From Plasmodium coatneyi (Eukaryota; Apicomplexa; Aconoidasida; Haemosporida; Plasmodiidae), in assembly GCF_001680005.1 (NCBI RefSeq), contig NC_033567.1, positions 682,001 through 746,000 on the forward strand: 64,000 nucleotides of DNA, in the 5' to 3' direction. The translations under genes were made by a program, and so were the position numbers. The notes beneath the pieces were generated by a model, which was not told the DNA's origin, did no database searches, and saw nothing but the letters and a program-made list of their open reading frames with translations. Every line of letters begins with the position of its first letter. Positions within the stretch are counted from its first letter, which is position 1. Of this stretch, positions 56,406-64,000 are shown piece by piece.

Positions 56406-56695
56406 AGGATTATGAAATATGGAAGAAAAATATATGAACATGGAAGTTTTTACTTTTCTAAAAACATAAATTGTTCAATTTCTAAATAACTATACACCAC
56501 TATATGTATATTCATCGAAATCGTTATAAATGTAAATAAAGCAGAAACGTAGGAAGGAAATGAGTACAACATAACAAAATAAGAAAGGAAGCAAAGAGTG
56601 GAGTAGTGTAAGCAGAATAGTAAGCCCCATCCTACCGCGTCCCTTTCCCTTCCCCTCCCCCTTCTTCCTCGCGCTCTTCCTCCTCCTCCTTCCCT
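56406..56695. promoter_or_regulatory. Conserved block between divergent KIR-F and KIR-G (block 2 copy)
   Basis: Counterpart of 36,230-36,520, differing at only a small number of positions. See that entry for the short frames it contains. Confidence 0.35.
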
Positions 56696-57284
56696 TAAAC
56701 AAAAATAGTGAAATATGAATAGAAAAAAGATTACATATGTGTTCACCATGTTCACAATGCTCACAAATTTTTAATTAAAAAAAAAAAGAGAAAAAAAAAA
56801 AGAAAAAAAAGAAGAAGAAGAAGAGTGTAGGAAGTGTAGGATGATGATATATATATAACCATTAATGGGAAGAAATAAAGTGTATAGTATGTATTTGTAC
56901 GTTGTATTCACCCTAAAAAGTTTGTACAAAAAATTTTTATACAAAAAAAGTTCTTTGAAAAAAAAATTTTACATGCAGAAAAAATTTTATACAAAATTTC
57001 TATGCAAAGAAAATTTGTACATGCAAAGAATTTTATGTGCACAATTTGCATCCACATTCTATACATGTATATATATGTGGAAGTAGCACTCTATATGTAT
57101 GTATATGTATATATATATACATAAACATATATATATACAAGTAGTATATGTATATGTGTACATATACATATGCATATATGGTAAGTACATATATGCAAGG
57201 ACTTAATACATATATGTGCTGTGGAAAAATGAGCACATTTTAATATTAAATTTTATTATTTAACAAAAACGCACAGAAAGAAAA
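56696..57284. other. KIR-G2 upstream region
   Basis: Contains a poly(A)/GAA-rich stretch (56,780-56,825) and a run of short imperfect aaaaattttta/caaagaaa units (56,930-57,040). No gene is called; the 73-codon frame there is a product of the simple sequence. Confidence 0.5.
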
Positions 57285-58825
57285 ATGGCAAAACCAGCAC
57301 AAGGAATATCATACCTACCGGTTGCTTTCATTATTTACAGTGTACATACATAAGTATTGTACGAATAATAATTTATTTACGTAATGCATTAAAAATAGAA
57401 ATTACAGGGGGGGAGTGCATATATGCATTTTGTCGATCATATTTGTAGGATGCGGAATTAAGCATGTTGGACTCAAAGAAACTGTTCTATGATAAGGTCA
57501 AAGGAGATAATGTTTACTGTAATTTTAGTAATGAAAACAACGAAAAGGGAAAGGCGCAAAGCAAATTAAATGCACGCCCTGAAATTTCAAGTCATGCTAA
57601 GAAGATTGCAAATACACTGTGTTATGCATCGTCAAAAAAAGAAGAAGCAAATGAGGCAAAGAAGGGTGGGTACGAAGATGAAAAGGATAAACCTTTGAAT
57701 AAATCCCTTTGTCATTTTCTCTATTATTGGTTAGGTGAATTAGTGTGGGAGAAGGGAAAAAATATGGATGGTACTAAATTCCTAAGTACCATGAATTGTA
57801 TATACACCGCACTTAAAGAATTCGGTGTTAACGACAATTGTACACTTCTATACGAAGACACCACCACCCCTAACAACTCGACCAAGAACCTCTTCCTTAA
57901 TCGAAAATTGGTGTTTGACTTCTCTTTCGATTATAAAGGAATAAAGGACAAACTGAACTTATATGCCAACTCCTGTGAGAAAGGCTACTACGAACATCTT
58001 GATAAAGCTAAAAAAGCATTTCAAGCTGTACTTACTGATTGTAACAGCAAAGGGACCCAAGGTCCCAAAGGGGACAACAGCAAATGGGACAAAGATCTCT
58101 ATTGTAAGGAATTCAAAAACACATTTTATCTGAGCAGCAAGAACAATAATAATAAAAACCCACTCACCTTAGAACATGGCGGATCAGAAAAAAGAACTGA
58201 ACAAGGAACCTCAAAAAGTGTTACCGTTTATAAGAACGTTCAGTTAAAACTGAACTTTGCATCTACAACAAATACAACAGCACTTGCGGCCACTATGTCC
58301 ATATTCGGTGTAGTTGGTCTACCACTAATGACATATTTTTTATATAAGGTAATTATCATAACACAATTATAATTATAGATTTAAAAATATATGAATAATA
58401 ATGCCATTTTACTAGCATTTACTATTCACATATTTCTTCCTTCCCTTTTTTTTTATTTAATTTAAAAAAAAAAATGAATATATGGAATAAAATGCGTTTG
58501 GTGCTTGTATATGTGTTGCACATTTCTGCTGCCGCCCCTCCTTTCTGTTTAGTACACTTCCCTACCCCCTTGGCTTCGTGACCAATTTGGGAATAGCAAC
58601 AAAGGAAGCAGAAAAGGGAGATCCATTGGACGCCACCACTTCGATACATTCACAAACGGCGACACTTCCACGCTATATTCAACAGACTTGTCAACAACAA
58701 CAACAGAAACAGACAATTCTACCGTCTATAGTGATCAACTTCGAAGGAGAATGAAGAATGGCATCCCTGAACGAAGACCACAACAGCAGCAACGAAGAAA
58801 TAATATAAAATATCACCCTACATAA
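57285..58825 (+). CDS. KIR protein G2
   Basis: Three exons: 57285-57320 (MAKPAQGISYLP, donor gttgct), 57449-58348 and 58553-58825; 402 residues. KIR signatures: LCYASSKKEE, CHFLYYWLGELVWEKG, VFDFSFDYKGI, SCEKGYYEHL, WDKDLYCKEFKNTF. The membrane segment ends YFLYK. The cytoplasmic exon begins YTSLPPWLRDQF, has a basic run and Thr repeats, and ends QQQQRRNNIKYHPT. It lacks the proline-rich insertion of G1. Confidence 0.9.
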
Positions 58826-59122
58826 TATTTCCCTTGCTGTCCTCTCTACCCACCCAAAAGGAACTGCAGTGTAGTGCAACATTCTATATATATAAAAAAG
58901 AAGAATAAATGCTGCCATTCTGTACATGCAAATATATATATATATATAAGACACATAGTGGAAATTATCAATAATGAAAATGGGCTTCCTTCCCCTTTTC
59001 TATAATATTCATTAACAATTCATAATTCAAATAAAAAAAAGTTAAACACATATATATAAAGATATCATATGTATTATGGGAAAAGAAGTGGACAACACTG
59101 TAATTTATAAATATAGATGTGC
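58826..59122. other. 3' flank of KIR-G2
   Basis: AT-rich flank similar to 38,678-39,038, ending at the 153-bp identical block. No gene is seen. Confidence 0.55.
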
Positions 59123-59275
59123 GGGTGTATACACTATACAAGGTTTATATATTAACCCTTATCATGAACATATTAAGGAATTCCATAAAAGTATTAATCT
59201 AACAAATATATATATATAATCACAACATAAAATCGAATTATGACCTTAGAAGTGTAGCACTAGAATGTAGTAGTT
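59123..59275. repeat. 153-bp block identical to 39,039-39,191
   Basis: Second copy, again about 110 bp beyond the stop of gene H. Directly after it both copies enter a T-rich stretch and diverge. Confidence 0.85.
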
Positions 59276-59384
59276 TTTTTTTTTTTTTTTTTTTTGCATT
59301 CTTCCCGATTGTTCGTATGTTCTGTTTTTATGATGTTTTTTCTGGGAATTTTCTGCATTTTAAATTTTGACACCATATATTTTG

Positions 59385-60139
59385 TCAATCCCACCAGGAA
59401 CTCTTTCCCACGAGCACGCTCAATATGATACATACTATAAATACAGGAACTGTAATGTAAAATTCATTCCACGGATATAATAAAACATTATGGATTATAA
59501 CAAAGCGGTATATAACATACAGAGCTGCTGGATAAAAAACTAAAGTCGCGAATACGGGAAGGAGCCATTCCTTATTTTCACTAATAGCATGTGCCAATTT
59601 GTTACAACATTTTCTAGTTCCGATTTTCATTTTCCTACACTGTTCCTTAATTTTTAGAAGTATGAGCACTTTTGATTTAGCTTCCGTACTTGATGTTTTA
59701 GACATCCCATCCGACGCGCTATTTCTAGGAGAAGCTCCTTTAGGACTAGCAAGGAATTTATTCTGTGCCTGTTCTCCTTTATCAGTTTCACCCATTAATG
59801 ATCTACTAATCCGTACAACACCTAAGGTGTCATATTGGTTAGTTCCTGATATGCTACCCCATGGGGTTGCGTGCACTAGGACCTAAAAAAAAAAAATGGG
59901 GGTAAGGAAGGTGCGAATTCATAATTTATACATTACACATTTGTTATAATAGAGGAAATTTTTTTTTTTTCTCCTTCCCTGCCCTATTTTTATTAAAAAA
60001 ATAAATGCTAATTATAATATATATATGCGACAAATTTCTAAAAAAAATGTAACAACAGCTTCTATCTTACGTAGTGATTGGGGTATTGCCAAAGGCAAAG
60101 TAATAAACTAAACAAGAGAACTTTCACAGAGGGTACCAT
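59385..60139 (-). CDS. Exported-type two-segment membrane protein H2
   Basis: Two exons on the minus strand: 60071-60139 (23-residue signal peptide ending WQYPNHY, donor gtaaga) and 59385-59882; 188 residues. Exon 2 starts VLVHATPWGS, which matches the start of exon 2 in C1 (VMVHATPSWS), and contains RISRSLMGET. The basic core (NKFLASPKGASPRNSASDGM onward) is nearly identical to H1, followed by two membrane segments and LVGKSSWWD. Paralogue of H1; function unknown. Confidence 0.82.
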
Positions 60140-61049
60140 TTTGCTCTTTCCTTTGCTGTTTTTACTTCTTCTTTTTTTGCTTCTTTTTTGAGTGTGTGTG
60201 TAGAAATATATTTTTAAAGGAAGGAAGTAATTAAAATGTACAATAATACTAATTAATGCAAAAATTATGTGGTAATTTGAAAAAATAATGAAAAAAAAAT
60301 TTATTTTATTGTATATTCTGTACTATTTCAAAAATTAATATTTAGAGCTGTCAAATATTTTTTTTAACAGAGAAGAAAAAAAAAAAATGTAACACCCCCA
60401 CACTCTCCATGTATTCTACACTTTTGACGGTGTAATAAGTGCTAATTATCTACATTCTAAGTTCTGTACTTACATATATACACGCTCAAAAAAAATTAGC
60501 ACTGTTTGCGAATTTTGTATATAATGGTGTTTAAAAGGGAATAGGAAGGAAGGGAAAGGAAAGGGAAGGAACAGAAAAGAATTTTGCGCTTGTTTACTTT
60601 TACCTGTATATTTAGAGAGATGGAATTTTTTTTTTATTTTTAGGTGTAAGGGCATTAATATTTTCTATTTAGAGTAAAAAGGGTGCCACAGTCAATAAAG
60701 TGTTAACAGTGTATTATTAGTGTATATTAGAGTGGGACATGGTCATTGTTTTAGCGCATACACATGGATCATTATATATGGATGATTAAATATATGTGGA
60801 ATGATTATATATATATATGGATCATTATATATATATGGATGATGATTACATATGGATGATTATATATGTGCATATTACCATCACTGTTATCATCGAAACC
60901 ATATTTTATACCACTTCTTTTATTGTAATATCTAGTGGTCATATAAAAATAAATGAAGGAAGTAATGTAATATGCACAGTTTAATACGTTCTGTATATGT
61001 GCACATGCATAACACTTCCCTTTCTCTCCCTCCTTAGACCTTCCTTTCC
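60140..61049. other. Right flank of block 2
   Basis: AT-rich promoter side of H2, then sequence matching 40,740-41,110 of block 1. No gene is seen. Confidence 0.6.
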
Positions 61050-61525
61050 TTCCACCAACCACCACCCCAACAACATTCCTTCTTCCTTATACCTCCCTTT
61101 CTACCCCCCCTAAGACCCCATTCTTCCACCTTTAAGACCCTCCTTTCTTTCCTCCTCCTTAGACCCTGCTTTCCTTCCTTCCACCTTCCAACCCCAACTC
61201 CACTTCTGGAACAGGTTATACAAAGGAAAAATCCGAGAAGGGGAACGGGGAGCGGGAAACTGGGAAGGAACAGTTACCAACCTATTTTTTCATCATCCTT
61301 CCAACAACCACCACCTTAACAATCTTCCATCCACCAACTACCCCAAACAACGGTTCCTTCCTTCGTCCCTACCACCCTAACAACCCACCTACCACCACCT
61401 AACAATCATTCCTTCCATCCCCACCACGCTAACAACTTTCCCTCCACCTACCATCACGCTAACAACCTTCCTTCCACCAACCACCCACCTAACAACCTAC
61501 CTACCACCAACCCCCCTTTATGGTA
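61050..61525 (-). repeat. C-rich minisatellite at the right end of block 2
   Basis: Irregular ccaccaccctaacaac and ccttccttccacc units on the plus strand, counterpart of 41,205-41,480. It is interrupted at about 61,200-61,290 by a purine-rich segment. Confidence 0.82.
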
Positions 61526-61539
61526 GTGGTAGATGTTGG

Positions 61540-61995
61540 GTGTTGGACAGACGGTTGTTAGGGGTGGAAGGTGGAAAGAAGATTGTTAGGGTGGTGATAC
61601 GGTGGAAGGGAGGGTTGTTATGTGGGTGGTAGGGTGGTCTGTGCAAGGAAGGTTGTTGTTAGGTGGTAGGGTGGTATGTGGTAGGTGGGTGAAAGGAAAG
61701 GAAGGATAAGAAAGAAAAGAAAGAAACGATAAGAACGGAAAAAAGGAAAGAAAAAAGTGAAAAAGAAAGAAAGCAAGGAGAAAAGAAAAAAAAGAAAAGA
61801 AGAGAAAAAGAAAAGGAAAGAAAAAAAAGGAAAAAGAAAGAAAGAGAGAGAAAAAAAAAAAAGAATGAAAAGAAAGTAGGAAAAAAAGTTAGGAGAGTAA
61901 AGAATTTAGGGACCAAAAAGAAAAAAAAGGTTTAAAAAGGAAAAACAAGGAGGAAAGAAAGAAGAAAAAAAAAAAAAAAAAAAAAAAAGGGGAAG
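61540..61995 (+). repeat. G-rich minisatellite followed by a polypurine tract
   Basis: At about 61,530 the strand switches from C-rich to G-rich (ggtggaaggtgg, ttgttagg). From 61,690 it becomes an almost pure A/G run to 61,990. The switch makes a large imperfect inverted repeat between the C-rich and G-rich arrays. Confidence 0.8.
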
Positions 61996-62912
61996 GGAAA
62001 GCGTGCATTAACATGTAAGGTATAGTGTGGATTCAGGAAGGGCGGAAGAAGTAGCTTCCATTGTGTAATATACACATCACACACATATAAAGAAGAATAT
62101 TCAGGTTGTACATATTAGTATGGAAAGATGAATGCACAGGTAGATAAATAAAAGGAATTTGTATGTGCACTAAAAGGGAAAAGGGAAGCTTAGATAATAT
62201 GATATACATACCTCATGTTTGAACGAGTTCATTTGTAATGTATTCATCTGAAAAAGTATGAATGTTTAGAATTGTAATTATGGAATGATCATGAATGGAA
62301 GAGAAGAATGAGTGTATTGCAGCATTATATTCTTATACTGAATCGTTCATAATTCAGTAATATGTAATGCAGGAGAAAGTAGTAAAGGGGGAGGAGGAAG
62401 GTAGAGATCGTTCTTTACTTTTTTTACTTTGTTACCTTCTGTGTGTGTTCATTACCATTTTTACTTTAATTATGCACATGATGATTTCAATGCATGTGTA
62501 TGGTGGATTATCATTTTTTGAAATGTTGAACAATGTGTACTGTGAGGGACTCGAAAAAATAAAAATTTCAATACATACACATTTCATAATCATCATAAAT
62601 CAATTAGAACTTTGATATGTATTTCCAAACTACATGAGCACATGAACACTATCTTTAACATAAATTAAAGTATATATTGAGGATATTCATAAACCATGGT
62701 AAAAAGGGAATAATACAACCAATTCATTCATTTCCACTATTTGCAAAAAAAAAAAAAAAATGTGTATATATACAGAAAGTAGTATATATATATGTACACA
62801 CACACATATATATATAATGTTCCACGTGTATATCATATAATAATAGTGGATATGCATGGAAATGTATGGATGTATACACGCACACATATTTCAATTCTAT
62901 ATATTTTCTTAG
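61996..62912. other. Upstream region of the KIR at the right edge
   Basis: AT-rich with no supported gene. A start of the form accATGgtaaaaagg at about 62,696 would give a one-codon first exon followed directly by a donor, in phase with the exon at 62,913. This is speculative. Confidence 0.4.
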
Positions 62913-64000
62913 GGGAAGGAAGATGAAGATACAATTACATTACCCTCAAAGGAAATATATGCTGAATTCGAAAATGGAATAGGAAGAAGAAGACGGCAGT
63001 GTACATCCTGGACGTCAGGATGGAGCAGTAGTCAACTGGAACAGAAAGTGAGAACATCATTAGAGATCTACCATATTACAGATGAGAACTTGGTCAAGAA
63101 AATTCCAGTGAACTGGTGTTACGCATGTGATGGGACGGGGGCAAGGACGGATGATCCTCTGTCGAATACGGAACGCTGTGATTTTTTTTACTACTGGATA
63201 GGTGAAAAGGTAGGGGACAAATTGACTAATGATTGGGAGTTTTCATCGGTTATGAGGGCAATTTATGGAAAACTGCAGGATTCTATATCCGGATGTACAT
63301 GCACCAATTTGTACGATGGTATGAACAAGGACAGATTCCCACAGGCTAAAATACTATTTGATTGGTTCTATAACTATAATAAGCTACTGAAGGATGACTC
63401 GGAGTGTCAGAAATATTGTAATAATAATGAAAAATGTAATGCCCCCTACGACATAGCCCAAACAACATATGGCAAAGTAAGTACAGATTGTAGTAAAACT
63501 GACGGAGATTCATATTGTCCCAAATTTAGGAGCAAGGAAGGGGGGAGGAAGGAATATGATCCACCAGAAAAATTAGCGTGTCCTGCTGCAGAAAAACCAC
63601 AGGTTACTTCCCTTATTTGAAATTTTATAAATATTATATATACAATACTGTATACGTAAAGTAATAAAAATATATAAGAAATGTACACATGATAATATAT
63701 TCACATCTATGTATACATTCCACTTCCTCCTGTTACCAATTCTATATTTCTTTAGGACGCCGACACAAGTACATTACCTTCACAAAAAATATACAAAGCA
63801 TTAGACCAAGGAGTAGGAACAAGTTGTGAACTCAACGGAAGCAAAGGGAGCCGCAGTGATGTGGAAAACGCATTAAAAGGACGGTTAGGTTCATACGGAG
63901 GGAATAAGTGGGATTGGATTGATAAAATTGTAAAGAACTATTGTGTAACTTGTAAGGGAACAGGGAGGGAAGAGTTCGCTACTTTGTCCAGTAGTGACCG
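62913..64000 (+). CDS. Multi-domain KIR protein, partial (runs out of the window)
   Basis: An exon at 62913-63602 (acceptor tcttag, donor gttact) encodes a KIR domain: TLPSKEIYAEFENG, NWCYACDGTGA, CDFFYYWIGEKVGDKL, ILFDWFYNYNKLLK, YCPKFRSKEGG. It ends AAEKPQ without a membrane segment. A second exon from 63756 (acceptor ctttag) begins DADTSTLPSQKIYKALDQGV and continues past the end of the window, so a further KIR domain follows. The two exons share the LPSxxIY start. The first coding exon is not certain, and domains upstream of 62,913 cannot be excluded. By position and strand it would be the KIR-A gene of a third block, in multi-domain form as D1. Confidence 0.82.

Overview
The window is nuclear DNA of a malaria parasite of the simian Plasmodium knowlesi / P. 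coatneyi type. The evidence is a core of intron-poor housekeeping genes with long homopolymer A/T tracts, followed directly by KIR (pir superfamily) and short SICAvar-like surface-antigen genes, which together mark that clade. Interstitial CCCTAAA / CCCTGAA telomere-like repeats fit as well. The species itself cannot be decided from this sequence.

Core part (1-19,700): six clear single-copy genes. They are an MNS1-like axonemal coiled-coil protein (+), the SMU1 spliceosomal WD40 protein (-), the mitochondrial ATP synthase gamma subunit (+, three exons), the AP-1 mu adaptor subunit (+), the 26S proteasome ATPase RPT1 (-, two exons) and a Plasmodium protein of unknown function (+). There is one weak small ORF at 13,841. 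MNS1/SMU1 and AP-1 mu/RPT1 are convergent pairs; SMU1/ATP synthase gamma is divergent.

Variant-antigen part (19,700-64,000): two tandem blocks of about 20 kb (about 20.2-41.1 kb and 42.8-61.1 kb) carry the same genes in the same order and orientation. The order is KIR-A(+), short SICAvar B(+), exported-type membrane protein C(+), KIR-E(-), KIR-F(-, pseudogene), KIR-G(+), exported-type membrane protein H(-). Block 1 also has a two-domain KIR (D1, -) between C and E. A third block seems to start at the right edge with a multi-domain KIR that runs out of the window. G-rich minisatellites lie at the left ends of the blocks and C-rich ones at the right ends. Degenerate telomere-like sequence sits between blocks 1 and 2. 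Long polypurine tracts precede the SICAvar-like genes.

KIR genes here have a tiny first exon, one long exon with the Cys-rich extracellular domain and a membrane segment ending in LYK, and a charged Ser/Thr/Asp/Gln-rich cytoplasmic exon starting YN or YT. Products of KIR and SICAvar-like genes are expected on the infected red cell, and C and H look like signal-peptide-first-exon exported proteins. The most striking observation is that both KIR-A copies carry elastin-like sequence at the same membrane-proximal position, but of two different kinds. A1 has five overlapping copies of VGVAPG; A2 has a segment containing GVGVPGAGIPVVPGAG. This suggests repeated host mimicry of tropoelastin. All exon limits were read by eye from splice signals and reading frame.
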